A stretch of 8,116 nucleotides of DNA. It comes from Gammaproteobacteria bacterium. GTDB lineage: Bacteria > Pseudomonadota > Gammaproteobacteria > DSM-16500. Below are positions 1-7,700 of this stretch, one piece after another (the first letter of the stretch is position 1; the number at the start of each line of letters is the position of its first letter). Location of the stretch: assembly GCA_021323555.1 (NCBI GenBank), contig JAJONP010000087.1, forward strand, positions 1-8,116, written 5' to 3'. The notes beneath the pieces were generated by a model. The model did no database searches. It was given only the letters and a program-made list of their open reading frames with translations, and had not been told where the DNA came from. The position numbers were made by a program, and so were the translations under genes.

Positions 1-14
1 CAGCTATCTGATAT

Positions 15-43
15 AAAAGGCAGCTTATAAAGCTGCCTTTTTT
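15..43 (+). terminator. Rho-independent terminator of an upstream gene
   Basis: A perfect 12-bp stem (15-26 paired with 30-41) with a GGCAGC core closes a 3-nt loop (ATA). It runs into a T tract at 38-43, the classic form of an intrinsic terminator. The T run is better on the + strand than on the - strand (TTTTAT), so it most likely ends a + strand gene lying left of the window. It may also work weakly in the other direction. It insulates the gatCAB operon from upstream transcription. Confidence 0.85.
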
Positions 44-97
44 CTACCATTTTATTTTATTTTTATGCTGCGCTTAAACAATCTTACTCGGATTTAT

Positions 98-146
98 TGG
101 TAGGGTGGATTAGACGCCGTTTTTTGGCGTCTAATCCACCCTACCA
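98..146. repeat. REP-like palindromic hairpin
   Basis: Arms 98-118 and 126-146 are perfectly complementary over 21 bp and enclose a 7-nt loop (GTTTTTT). The arm begins TGGTAGGGTGG, so a GTAG tetranucleotide sits at the foot, as in REP sequences mobilised by RAYT (TnpA-REP) transposases. No T tract follows, so it is not a classic terminator. The arm shares AGGGTGG with the hairpin at 4129-4156, suggesting one dispersed family. Assignment to REP is inferred from structure alone. Confidence 0.7.
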
Positions 147-171
147 CTAGAAAAAACAACTCGACTCCCAT

Positions 172-177
172 TATAAT
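172..177 (+). promoter_or_regulatory. Probable -10 element of the gatCAB promoter
   Basis: A perfect TATAAT lies 28 bp before the gatC ATG, downstream of both the terminator and the REP-like hairpin. No convincing -35 hexamer is seen 16-18 bp upstream, where the sequence is A-rich. Transcription would start near 184 and give a leader of about 20 nt that carries the GGAG ribosome-binding site at 192-195. Confidence 0.45.
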
Positions 178-204
178 AGTCTCCCTTTGTTGGAGCTCCG
201 TACC

Positions 205-501
205 ATGACCCTCACCGCAGACGATATAAAAAAGATCGCGCATCTTGCGCGGCTCAATTTAGTAGAAGAAGATATAGCTTTTTATACTAAACAACTTTCT
301 AGTATTTTTAATTTTGTAGAACAAATCAATCAAGTAGACACTGGGGACATTGAGCCACTGACCCATTCACATCATCGCAGCCAGCGTCTACGCCTTGATG
401 TGGTCACTGAGCATAATCAACGTACTGCGTTTCAAGCCATCGCTCCGCAGGTAGAAGCGGGTTTGTATCTTGTTCCACAAGTCATTGAAGGTGAAGAATA
501 G
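205..501 (+). CDS. gatC: Glu-tRNA(Gln)/Asp-tRNA(Asn) amidotransferase subunit C
   Basis: This 98-residue protein is the small stabilising subunit of the cytoplasmic GatCAB complex, which wraps around GatA and helps hold it to GatB. The N-terminal IAHLARLNL helix, the [10 protein letters not shown] segment and the following EPLTH are typical of GatC, and the length matches the family. The ATG at 205 is chosen because GGAG at 192-195 sits 9 nt before it. An in-frame TTG at 187 would add six residues (MLELRT) but has no suitable ribosome-binding site. It is the first gene of gatC-gatA-gatB; the gatA Shine-Dalgarno overlaps its TAG stop, pointing to coupled translation. Confidence 0.96.
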   Translation: MTLTADDIKKIAHLARLNLVEEDIAFYTKQLSSIFNFVEQINQVDTGDIEPLTHSHHRSQRLRLDVVTEHNQRTAFQAIAPQVEAGLYLVPQVIEGEE

Positions 502-509
502 GACTTTTC

Positions 510-1961
510 ATGCATAATAAAAATATTACTCAATTAAGCAAAGCATTACATTCGAAAGAAATATCTAGCGTTGAATTAACGCAGTTTTTTCTAACGCGTA
601 TTAAAAAATATGATAAAACACTCAATAGTTTTATTACTGTGACTGAAGAACATGCTTTGAAAACTGCTAAAGCGGCAGATGCTCAATTAGCAAAAAGCAC
701 GGCTGGTCCGTTAACAGGTATCCCTATCGCTCAAAAAGATATTTTTTGCACGCAAGGCATTAAAACCACGTGTGGTTCAAAAATGTTGGATAATTTTATT
801 TCTCCTTATGATGCAACCGTTGTGAAACGCTTTGATGAGGCAGGCATGGTCATGCTTGGCAAAACGAATATGGATGAATTTGCGATGGGTTCATCGAATG
901 AAAATAGTTATTATGGCTCTGTCAAAAACCCTTGGAATATTGATCACGTACCGGGTGGTTCTTCGGGTGGCTCAGCCGCGGCTGTTGCTGCTGCTCTAAC
1001 ACCTGCTGCAACAGGAACTGATACAGGTGGTTCTATTCGTCAACCCGCCGCCCTGTGTGGTATTTCGGGTATCAAACCGACTTATGGCAGGGTGTCGCGT
1101 TACGGCATGGTAGCTTTTGCATCGAGCTTGGATCAAGGTGGTCTTTTTGCAAAAAGTGCGGAAGATTTAGCACTTCTCTTAAATACTATGGCAGGTTTTG
1201 ATGAAAAAGATTCAACTAGCATCAACGAACCTGTGCCTGATTATACTGCCACATTAAATAACTCTTTGAAGGGTTTGCGAATTGGTTTACCTAAAGAATT
1301 TTTTAATGATGGGTTAGATAAAAATATCGCGAATGCTATTCAACTGGCTATTAAAGAATATGAAAAACTGGGCGCAACTATCCATGACATTAGTTTGCCT
1401 AATACCGCTTTATCAATTCCTGCTTATTATGTTATTGCACCTGCGGAATGCTCTTCTAATTTAGCGCGTTTTGATGGTGTTCGTTATGGTTACCGATGCA
1501 AGGATCCCCAAGATTTAGAAGATCTTTATAAACGCTCGCGCAGCGAAGGTTTTGGAAAAGAAGTCACACGTCGTATCATGATTGGCACGTATGCATTATC
1601 TGCGGGATATTATGATGCGTATTATCTTAAAGCTCAAAAAATTCGCGCGTTAATCCAGCAAGATTTTGACGCAGCCTTTAAGAAAATAGATATTATCTTG
1701 GGGCCTACCACCCCCTCGCCTGCTTTCAAACTTTCTGAAAAAATCAGCGATCCTATTAGCATGTATTTATCAGACATTTATACGATTGCGGTTAATTTAG
1801 CAGGATTACCAGGTCTTTCTATTCCTGTTGGATTTACCGAAGGTTTACCGATTGGTCTACAACTCATTGGTAATTCTTTCACGGAAGCACAATTATTAAA
1901 TGCTGCGCATTGCTATCAACAAGCGACTGATTGGCATACTAAAACACCAGAGGACTTTTAA
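510..1961 (+). CDS. gatA: Glu-tRNA(Gln)/Asp-tRNA(Asn) amidotransferase subunit A (glutaminase)
   Basis: GatA hydrolyses glutamine and delivers ammonia to GatB, which amidates misacylated Glu-tRNA(Gln) or Asp-tRNA(Asn). The 483-residue protein has the full amidase-signature core. The family's Ser-cisSer-Lys catalytic triad maps to Lys76 (in IAQKDIF), Ser151 (in PGGSSGGS) and Ser175 (in [10 protein letters not shown]). The spacing between these residues is that of characterised GatA proteins, and the length is normal. The start at ATG 510 is preceded by AGGA at 500-503, which overlaps the gatC stop. gatB starts 3 bp after its stop, so the three genes form one operon. No damage or odd composition is seen. 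Confidence 0.98.
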   Translation: MHNKNITQLSKALHSKEISSVELTQFFLTRIKKYDKTLNSFITVTEEHALKTAKAADAQLAKSTAGPLTGIPIAQKDIFCTQGIKTTCGSKMLDNFISPYDATVVKRFDEAGMVMLGKTNMDEFAMGSSNENSYYGSVKNPWNIDHVPGGSSGGSAAAVAAALTPAATGTDTGGSIRQPAALCGISGIKPTYGRVSRYGMVAFASSLDQGGLFAKSAEDLALLLNTMAGFDEKDSTSINEPVPDYTATLNNSLKGLRIGLPKEFFNDGLDKNIANAIQLAIKEYEKLGATIHDISLPNTALSIPAYYVIAPAECSSNLARFDGVRYGYRCKDPQDLEDLYKRSRSEGFGKEVTRRIMIGTYALSAGYYDAYYLKAQKIRALIQQDFDAAFKKIDIILGPTTPSPAFKLSEKISDPISMYLSDIYTIAVNLAGLPGLSIPVGFTEGLPIGLQLIGNSFTEAQLLNAAHCYQQATDWHTKTPEDF

Positions 1962-1964
1962 CAT

Positions 1965-3425
1965 ATGAACAGTAATATAAGTAATAGGGAATGGGAAGTC
2001 ATCATTGGTTTAGAAGTGCATGCGCAACTCTCTACAAAAAGCAAACTGTTTTCAGGAGCGTCCACTGCATTTGGTGCAGAGCCTAACACACAAGCATGTG
2101 CCATTGATTTAGGTTTTCCAGGTGTACTACCTGTTCTCAATGCAGAAGTGGTCACCATGGCAATTAAATTAGGATTAGGCATTCACGCTGACATCGCCCA
2201 ACGCTCTGTCTTCGCACGTAAAAATTATTTCTACCCTGATTTGCCAAAAGGTTATCAAATTAGTCAACATCATTTACCTATTGTTAAAAAAGGGTATTTA
2301 AATATTTTATTAGAAGATGGGAGTACAAAGCGCATTCATATTACGCGCGCACATTTAGAAGAAGACGCAGGAAAATCATTGCATGAAGATTTTAATGGAT
2401 TATCAGGTATTGATTTAAACCGCGCAGGCACGCCTTTACTAGAAATTGTCTCAGAACCTGATATGCGTTCAGCAAAGGAAGCCGTTGCATATTTAAAGAC
2501 ACTCCATTCTCTTGTACGTTATTTAGATATTTGCGATGGAAATATGCAAGAAGGTTCTTTTCGTTGTGATGCCAATGTCTCTATTCGCCGAAAAAATGAG
2601 ACAAAACTAGGTACACGCACTGAATTAAAAAATATTAATTCATTTCGTTATGTGGAACGCGCTATTAATTGTGAAGTGGAACGCCAGATTGCTTTGGCAG
2701 AAAATGGCGAAGCAATAAAACAAGAAACGCGTCTTTATGATCCCGAAAAAAATGAAACACGAGCTATGCGTAGCAAAGAAGAAGCGAACGATTACCGTTA
2801 TTTTCCTGACCCTGATTTATTGCCATTAGTCATTACGGAAGAACAAATTACTCAAATACGTAAAACATTACCGGAATTACCCCAGCAAAAACATCAGCGC
2901 TTTTTAGAACAATATGGCTTAAGCCCTTATGATGCCACTATTTTAGTAAGCTCACGCCCCTTGGCAGATTATTTTGAAAAAGCTGTGATCGCATCAGGTA
3001 ACCAAGCTAAATTAACAGCTAATTGGGTCACAGGTGAATTAGCAGCTGCTCTCAATAAATTTAATAAAGATATTTCTGAGAGTCCTGTCAGTGCTGCTCT
3101 GCTCGGCCAACTCGTATTACGTATTGCAGATAACACTATTTCTGGAAAAATTGCCAAAACTGTTTTTGAAAGCTTATGGAATCAGGAAGGCGATGTTGAT
3201 TTCATTATTGACAAACAAGGTTTGAAACAAGTTACAGACAGTTCTGCTATCGAAGCACTCATTAACAAAATTATGGCTGATTATCCACAACAAGTGGCTG
3301 ATTATCGTAGCGGTAAAGATAAATTATTTGGCTTTTTTGTAGGGCAAGCGATGAAAGAATCTGGCGGCAAAATGAACCCCCAACAATTGAATCAATTACT
3401 ACGACAAAAACTCGCTGAAAATTAG
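1965..3425 (+). CDS. gatB: Glu-tRNA(Gln)/Asp-tRNA(Asn) amidotransferase subunit B
   Basis: GatB binds the misacylated tRNA, activates the Glu/Asp carboxyl group with ATP and amidates it with ammonia from GatA. The 486-residue protein shows GatB hallmarks in order: [12 protein letters not shown] (11-22), [13 protein letters not shown] (89-101), HLEEDAGK (130-137), [16 protein letters not shown] (152-167) and [15 protein letters not shown] (192-206). A YqeY-like helical tail domain that contacts tRNA occupies roughly the last 150 residues. AGAGGA at 1949-1954 lies 10 nt before the ATG. The TAG stop is a hybrid: TA belongs to the 8-bp target duplication GAAAATTA, and G3425 is the first base of an inserted mobile element. 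The inferred original stop was TAA, so the protein is unchanged. Confidence 0.98.
   Translation: MNSNISNREWEVIIGLEVHAQLSTKSKLFSGASTAFGAEPNTQACAIDLGFPGVLPVLNAEVVTMAIKLGLGIHADIAQRSVFARKNYFYPDLPKGYQISQHHLPIVKKGYLNILLEDGSTKRIHITRAHLEEDAGKSLHEDFNGLSGIDLNRAGTPLLEIVSEPDMRSAKEAVAYLKTLHSLVRYLDICDGNMQEGSFRCDANVSIRRKNETKLGTRTELKNINSFRYVERAINCEVERQIALAENGEAIKQETRLYDPEKNETRAMRSKEEANDYRYFPDPDLLPLVITEEQITQIRKTLPELPQQKHQRFLEQYGLSPYDATILVSSRPLADYFEKAVIASGNQAKLTANWVTGELAAALNKFNKDISESPVSAALLGQLVLRIADNTISGKIAKTVFESLWNQEGDVDFIIDKQGLKQVTDSSAIEALINKIMADYPQQVADYRSGKDKLFGFFVGQAMKESGGKMNPQQLNQLLRQKLAEN
3417..3424. repeat. Target-site duplication, left copy (MITE A)
   Basis: GAAAATTA immediately precedes the GTAA end of the element at 3425. 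The identical octamer follows the element at 3513-3520. This left copy encodes the last two residues of GatB and the first two bases of its stop codon. Confidence 0.9.
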
Positions 3426-3512
3426 TAAGTCCACAGGGCTTTTGACTTTACGCAAAAAGTTCGGATTTGAGCCAAAGACGGACTTTGCCTATTATAAGGT
3501 ATGAACAGTTAC
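3425..3512 (-). mobile_element. 88-bp IS66-type MITE, copy A
   Basis: This non-coding element begins GTAA and ends TTAC and is flanked by a perfect 8-bp direct repeat, GAAAATTA. Reverse-complemented, it aligns end to end with the element at 7701-7875. Shared blocks include AGGCAAAGTCCGT, TTTGGCTCAAATCCGAAC and CAAAAGCCC. It lacks 87 bp from the middle of the longer copy. GTAA ends and 8-bp duplications are IS66-family features, so an IS66 transposase probably moved it in trans. It carries no coding sequence and sits between the gatB stop and the promoter of the next gene. The insertion and duplication are read directly from the sequence; the IS66 assignment is inferred from the ends. Confidence 0.85.
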
Positions 3513-3520
3513 GAAAATTA
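3513..3520. repeat. Target-site duplication, right copy (MITE A)
   Basis: GAAAATTA directly follows the TTAC end at 3512 and is identical to 3417-3424. Removing the element and one duplicate rebuilds a continuous gatB end with a TAA stop. Confidence 0.9.
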
Positions 3521-3531
3521 ATTTTTGAGGA

Positions 3532-3561
3532 TAGACAATCTACTGCTAACAACTGTATACT
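3532..3561 (+). promoter_or_regulatory. Probable promoter of the secreted-protein gene
   Basis: TAGACA (3532-3537, five of six matches to TTGACA) is followed after 18 bp by TATACT (3556-3561, five of six matches to TATAAT). Transcription would start near 3568, about 60 nt before the ATG at 3630. A perfect TATAAT at 3611-3616 lies too close to the ribosome-binding site to be the main -10. The promoter begins 12 bp beyond the MITE target duplication, so the insertion left it intact. Confidence 0.5.
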
Positions 3562-3629
3562 TTCGGCATGGCGATAATCTATCACCATTCACATACTGAA
3601 ATGAATTTTTTATAATCAGGAGCAATACA

Positions 3630-4109
3630 ATGAGAAATAAAATAGCGATTTGTTTAGGCTTGGCACTCTCTTTAAATACTGCAATGGTTTTTGCAGATTC
3701 AAATCCCACTGGAAAAACGATGACAATTAAGTCAGGTGACTCTGACTATGTCACTCTCTCTACTGCAAAAAATTACCAACAACATTACAGTCTTACTTGT
3801 AACCTTAGCACAACAGCACCTAAAATGCAGGTCAGAGTACAACAACAATATGGTTTCTTTGGTTATGCCATAGTAACAGATGAAAACGGAAAAGGTATTA
3901 GCGGTCAAAGTGGACTATTCACAGGTAAGATTGACGCTTCAAAAGCAACCATTGTTATCCATGATATCGTACGTACTAGCGGTGATTATATGTTTCTTAA
4001 TTCCTCACCCTTTAGTAAAGATAAGATAGAATTTTTTAACGATGGACAAAAAAACCAGGGTTATGACACAATCGCTGTCAAGTGTGAACCACTCGTTGAG
4101 ACTAACTAA
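3630..4109 (+). CDS. Small Sec-exported protein of unknown function
   Basis: I do not recognise this 159-residue protein as a named family. Residues 1-22 form a classic signal peptide: a basic start (MRNK), a hydrophobic core and a probable signal peptidase I site after VFA22, with DSNPTG following. The mature part of about 137 residues is polar and probably rich in beta strands. It has just two cysteines, Cys57 (SLTCNL) and Cys152 (AVKCEP), near its two ends and well placed for one disulfide in the periplasm. There is no lipobox with a Cys at the cleavage site and no further membrane segment. AGGAG at 3618-3622 lies 7 nt before the ATG. It has its own probable promoter and is followed by a GC-rich hairpin. 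A periplasmic or secreted accessory protein is the most that can be said. Confidence 0.85.
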   Translation: MRNKIAICLGLALSLNTAMVFADSNPTGKTMTIKSGDSDYVTLSTAKNYQQHYSLTCNLSTTAPKMQVRVQQQYGFFGYAIVTDENGKGISGQSGLFTGKIDASKATIVIHDIVRTSGDYMFLNSSPFSKDKIEFFNDGQKNQGYDTIAVKCEPLVETN

Positions 4110-4128
4110 TCATTCATAAGAGTGACAC

Positions 4129-4156
4129 AGGGTGGGCAATCTATTTTGCCCACCCT
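4129..4156. repeat. REP-like hairpin between secreted-protein gene and prmB
   Basis: Arms 4129-4139 and 4146-4156 (AGGGTGGGCAA and its complement) form a perfect 11-bp stem with a 6-nt loop. The arm shares AGGGTGG with the larger hairpin at 98-146. It sits 20 bp after the stop of the secreted-protein gene and could act as an mRNA-stabilising or terminating structure, although no proper T tract follows. It occupies the region that a longer prmB reading frame from GTG 4122 would have to translate. Confidence 0.65.
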
Positions 4157-4175
4157 CCAATCTTTTCATAATTGT

Positions 4176-5093
4176 ATGACTGAAACCACAGCCCTTTCCA
4201 CAATCCGCGACTTTCTGCGTTGGGCTATCAGCCGTTTCAACGAAGCAGGTTTATTTTATGGCCATGGCACTGACAATGCATGGGATGAAGCGCTGGCCTT
4301 AATCTTACCTACTTTACACTTATCACACGATATTGATCCCGCCCTGCTAGATGCACGATTAACAACAATAGAATGTGAACAATTATCCGCCTTGATTCAA
4401 CGGCGTGCGACTGAACGTATTCCCGTTGCTTACTTAACTCATATCGCCTGGTTCGCCAATTTATCCTTTTATGTCGATGAAAGAGTACTTATTCCGCGTT
4501 CCCCTATTGCAGAATTAATTGAAAATCAATTTGAACCTTGGATAAGAGCTGATAACGTACACACTATTTTAGATTTATGCACGGGTAGCGGCTGCATCGC
4601 CATTGCCTGTGCAAAAGCATTTCCTGATAGTCACGTTGATGCCACTGATATTTCTTCAGATGCATTGGCTGTTGCAAAAATAAATACATTGCGACATGAA
4701 GTCACTGATCAAGTGACACTCTATCAATCTGATATTTTTACAGAGACCCCACAAAAAAAATACGATATTATTGTCAGCAATCCGCCCTACGTGGATGAAA
4801 TTGAGATGGCAGCCCTCCCTGCTGAATATAAACACGAGCCCACATTAGGATTAGCGGCAGGAAAAGACGGGCTGTTTATTGTATTGACTCTCTTAAAAAA
4901 AGCCTCTCAGTATTTAAGTCCGCACGGTATTTTGATTGTCGAAGTGGGTAACAGCGAAGAAGCACTTATCCACCAATTTCCTGACATTCCATTTACATGG
5001 CTGGAATTCCAACGTGGCGGAGGGGGCGTATTTTTATTAACCGCAGAACAGTTACATAATTATCAATCTCTTTTAGAGAAGCACTCCATTTAA
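4176..5093 (+). CDS. prmB: Ribosomal protein L3 N5-glutamine methyltransferase PrmB
   Basis: PrmB uses S-adenosylmethionine to methylate a glutamine side chain of ribosomal protein L3 during 50S assembly. The 305-residue product matches the roughly 310 residues of the family. The N-terminal FLRWAISRF...LFYGHGTDNAWDEA region, ERIPVAYLT and FYVDERVLIPRSPI are typical of PrmB and separate it from PrmC/HemK. The SAM-binding motif DLCTGSGCIAIA is at 133-144, the catalytic NPPY at 202-205, and FTWLEF near the C-terminus is also characteristic. The ATG at 4176 gives the expected N-terminus; a GTG at 4122 would add 18 residues translated through the REP-like hairpin. No clear Shine-Dalgarno precedes 4176, so the exact start is not settled. 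Confidence 0.95.
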   Translation: MTETTALSTIRDFLRWAISRFNEAGLFYGHGTDNAWDEALALILPTLHLSHDIDPALLDARLTTIECEQLSALIQRRATERIPVAYLTHIAWFANLSFYVDERVLIPRSPIAELIENQFEPWIRADNVHTILDLCTGSGCIAIACAKAFPDSHVDATDISSDALAVAKINTLRHEVTDQVTLYQSDIFTETPQKKYDIIVSNPPYVDEIEMAALPAEYKHEPTLGLAAGKDGLFIVLTLLKKASQYLSPHGILIVEVGNSEEALIHQFPDIPFTWLEFQRGGGGVFLLTAEQLHNYQSLLEKHSI

Positions 5094-5144
5094 CTTTTCT
5101 TCTTCTTTCTATAGAAAAAATGATACGTTAAAAAAAATTTAGTA

Positions 5145-5150
5145 TATAAT
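5145..5150 (+). promoter_or_regulatory. Probable -10 element for the ankyrin-protein gene
   Basis: A perfect TATAAT lies 46 bp before the ATG at 5197, in a very AT-rich 103-bp spacer. No good -35 is visible at the usual distance, so the promoter may be weak or activator-dependent. A perfect 12-bp palindrome, TTTCTATAGAAA (5106-5117), lies about 30 bp upstream and could be a regulator site or part of a weak end for prmB. Translation should be strong: AGGAGGT at 5182-5188 sits 8 nt before the start. Confidence 0.4.
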
Positions 5151-5196
5151 TAATCAACTTTTTCATTAAATTAACTATAAGAGGAGGTTAAAGGCT

Positions 5197-7632
5197 ATGC
5201 CTGAATTTTCTTTTTCACCTTATTTTTTGTTAGAAAGAGCCTTTGCCCCCGCCTTCTTACCTCGCGTCCATCTTAACTGGCTTCATGAATTATACAGAGG
5301 AGAAGCCCCTGAATACGGTTCTACTCTTTCAAAAGGAACAGTAAGTACACTCGATCATTTTACGGTCGAAGAAAAAGAAAGCCTTGAAAAGCTGAATCGT
5401 CAATTTGCTTTACTTATCGAACTTATGAGATCTGAATGTATTCGATTAAGAATTAACGATGACTTAGATGAGGTTCCAAATGATTTTCCTCTCGATGATT
5501 TTGCTCCAGAAGAAAAAGTTGACTTACTTGACAATTTAAATAATTTTTCTATTCGTTATACGAGTAGGACATTCTACGCAAACGAAGATCGTCTATTTTA
5601 CACTCATGTTAAGAAAGAGATAGAAGCCATTGTTTTCAATTTACTTTATAATTCGCTTTTACATGACATTGAAAAAAGACGTATCCTTCAATACTTGCTA
5701 CGACAGATCATATATTGCTCTGGAGGCGTATTAGGCCATTTAGATACTGCCAAAATGAATTTATGTAGCAGTGAAACCGTAGACGCATGGCTTGCTAAAT
5801 TTAGATTGACTATTATTCAACAATTAGCAAGCGACTATATCAGAAAAAATCTTAATAACCCTGGTTTAGAAATCCATGTTGAATCTATCTTTCTAAAATA
5901 CGCCTCTAATTTACGCTGGAACCCATATGGCTTTGAGCTTCGATCCCTTGTCGAAGATAATTTTAGATATCTGGCTCAGGTTCCCCATTCTTACCTAGAC
6001 ACTGATTTTAAGAAAGGTTTTTTACAGCGTTATAATCCCACTGCTATTACAGAAGAACTGGCGACTCATTTGCATTCTCATATCGGAAAAAGATTACAAA
6101 CAAAAGATTCTCCTTATGCACAAGAAGAAGATCAGAAAACTGTTATTAGCTTACCCACCTTGCCTGACTTTAGAAAATTTTTTGAAAATATCCCCTTTAT
6201 TACAGAACCTAACATAAATATTATTTATGATATATTTACCCTTGAGCCTCTTTCTGACTCCTCTCTTTTTTTTAAACTTGGGGATGAACGTTTATATCTG
6301 AAACCCCTCTCTGACCTGAAGCGATCTATGATAGAAATCTTCATTAAGACAAATACACATTTTTTTGAAATCCATCATGATGAATATTATACTTTAGTTC
6401 CTCATTGTCCTGAGCTTTGTTATCAGCATAATGCAGAAAAACCGCCTCTTGAAACCAGTTTAAAAGCATTAAAATTTCTAAGACAGCACTATGTTCATTT
6501 CAACCAATATCTCTTTATGTTATTTTATCAAAATAATGTCAGAAATTTCTCTAGCTGCCTTTTAGAGGATGTAGATTTTTCTGAAGTCGATATTAAATCC
6601 TTAGATTTAAGAGGAAGTACTCTTTATTTTCAGAAGGAAATTACACCTAATGAATTTATATTTTTATTTAAAAGCTGTGATGCATTACCTGTGTTTCGGG
6701 CTATTGAATCATTAGAAAATATCGAAGAAGCATTATTCAAAGAAGCACGTTCAGAAAAATCTCCTATAGATAAAGGAATTTTACTTTTTTATGCAATAGG
6801 TATTAATTCTTCTCTTTCTATTACTCGCTTATTAGCCGCAGGGGCTGATGCAACTGGGAAAAATCTTAAGGAAACACCCATTCAGCATGCGACTTTAAAA
6901 TTTAAACGGTGGGAATGCGTAAAAGCATTGACTACTGCTAAAACAGAAGACGATAGCCTCATCTTGGCTATGGCAGCTTCTGAGAAACAATGGGATATCG
7001 TAGAAATATTACTTGATACTAAAACAGATCCCAATTACCAAATCGAGCAAGATGACGATGTTACCGCTTTGAATTTCGCAGCGCGTACCAACAATGTACG
7101 CATGGTGCAAAAATTATTAGAAGCAGGAGCTAATCCGACTTTAAAAACCTATAAGGGAAAACAAACAGCACTCGAAGAAGCTATCGCAGCCGGACATCAC
7201 GAATGCATTCGCTTACTACAAAATGCAGGTTTTAAAAAATTATACCATTTGATTCAAAAATCTCTTCCATCTTCTATAAAAAGTCCTTTTTTACAATTTT
7301 ATAGTGCTTTACGGAAGGATTCTTTTACTTCCCCTCTCACTAAAAATGTCATCACTGAACATTTTATTTGTTTTTTAGAAGAGAGTGTTGAAAAATATAA
7401 AGAAGAAAAACAAGACGAAAAAGAAAACGAAATACGAGAGAGTCTCTACAAATCCAGAAATGACCTTCAAGAAAGATTAGAGGGAAAGCCTCCTGTTTTT
7501 AATGGATTAACAACTGCTCTTCAGCATCTTTTTGAAAGCATCTTGCCTGAAAATCACCCTGTGAGGCGACATCGCCCTCTTCGGCCTCTCCACACTCTTC
7601 CTTCGGATTCTTCTCCCCATTTCGTCAGATGA
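5197..7632 (+). CDS. Large ankyrin-repeat protein, candidate effector
   Basis: This 811-residue protein has no signal peptide and no membrane segment. Residues 1-450 match no fold I recognise; they are rich in Leu, Phe, Tyr and charged residues and look mainly helical. Residues 454-478 (in VDFSEVDIKSLDLRGSTL) show a five-residue periodicity like a short pentapeptide-repeat strip. Residues about 526-681 hold roughly five ankyrin repeats; the clearest are ITRLLAAGADATGKN and MVQKLLEAGANPTLK. Residues 728-762 are very rich in Glu and Lys and likely coiled coil. The tail (787-811) is basic and rich in Pro, His and Ser. Ankyrin proteins of this size are common among secreted effectors of intracellular gammaproteobacteria, but no catalytic motif is seen and secretion is inference. 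Start ATG 5197 follows AGGAGGT with 8-nt spacing. The gene is intact. Confidence 0.9.
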   Translation: MPEFSFSPYFLLERAFAPAFLPRVHLNWLHELYRGEAPEYGSTLSKGTVSTLDHFTVEEKESLEKLNRQFALLIELMRSECIRLRINDDLDEVPNDFPLDDFAPEEKVDLLDNLNNFSIRYTSRTFYANEDRLFYTHVKKEIEAIVFNLLYNSLLHDIEKRRILQYLLRQIIYCSGGVLGHLDTAKMNLCSSETVDAWLAKFRLTIIQQLASDYIRKNLNNPGLEIHVESIFLKYASNLRWNPYGFELRSLVEDNFRYLAQVPHSYLDTDFKKGFLQRYNPTAITEELATHLHSHIGKRLQTKDSPYAQEEDQKTVISLPTLPDFRKFFENIPFITEPNINIIYDIFTLEPLSDSSLFFKLGDERLYLKPLSDLKRSMIEIFIKTNTHFFEIHHDEYYTLVPHCPELCYQHNAEKPPLETSLKALKFLRQHYVHFNQYLFMLFYQNNVRNFSSCLLEDVDFSEVDIKSLDLRGSTLYFQKEITPNEFIFLFKSCDALPVFRAIESLENIEEALFKEARSEKSPIDKGILLFYAIGINSSLSITRLLAAGADATGKNLKETPIQHATLKFKRWECVKALTTAKTEDDSLILAMAASEKQWDIVEILLDTKTDPNYQIEQDDDVTALNFAARTNNVRMVQKLLEAGANPTLKTYKGKQTALEEAIAAGHHECIRLLQNAGFKKLYHLIQKSLPSSIKSPFLQFYSALRKDSFTSPLTKNVITEHFICFLEESVEKYKEEKQDEKENEIRESLYKSRNDLQERLEGKPPVFNGLTTALQHLFESILPENHPVRRHRPLRPLHTLPSDSSPHFVR

Positions 7633-7653
7633 ATTATCGCCTTATGTTCCTGC

Positions 7654-7682
7654 GTAAATGTTTACACCCTAACAGGCAAAGT
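7654..7682 (+). repeat. Degenerate partial MITE end
   Basis: These 29 bp match the left end of the full element (7701-7729) at 24 positions without gaps. They open GTAAATGTT and close ACAGGCAAAGT. The similarity stops after AAAGT and no matching right end or target duplication is seen. It is probably a decayed older copy or a duplicated end lying 47 bp from the intact one. Confidence 0.6.
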
Positions 7683-7692
7683 AAGCACCCAT

Positions 7693-7700
7693 CTATTTAT
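7693..7700. repeat. Target-site duplication, left copy (MITE B)
   Basis: CTATTTAT directly precedes the GTAA end of the element at 7701 and is repeated exactly after it at 7876-7883. Confidence 0.9.

Noticed and set aside
1958..2182. Minus-strand reading frame of 74 codons over the start of gatB
   Set aside because: It is fully inside conserved gatB coding sequence on the other strand, with no independent signals.
4122..4175. GTG 4122 as the prmB start
   Set aside because: It adds 18 residues not seen in the family, encodes them from a REP-like hairpin and has no good ribosome-binding site; ATG 4176 gives the expected N-terminus.
5094..5196. PmrA box (TTAA-N7-TTAA) upstream of the ankyrin gene, as in Legionella/Coxiella effector promoters
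   Set aside because: Several TTAA words occur (5128, 5150, 5166, 5171) but none are 11 bp apart; in such AT-rich DNA they are expected by chance.
7378..7482. C-terminal E-block secretion signal in the ankyrin protein
   Set aside because: The Glu/Lys-rich segment lies about 50-85 residues from the C-terminus, further in than the typical position, and the last 25 residues are basic rather than acidic.
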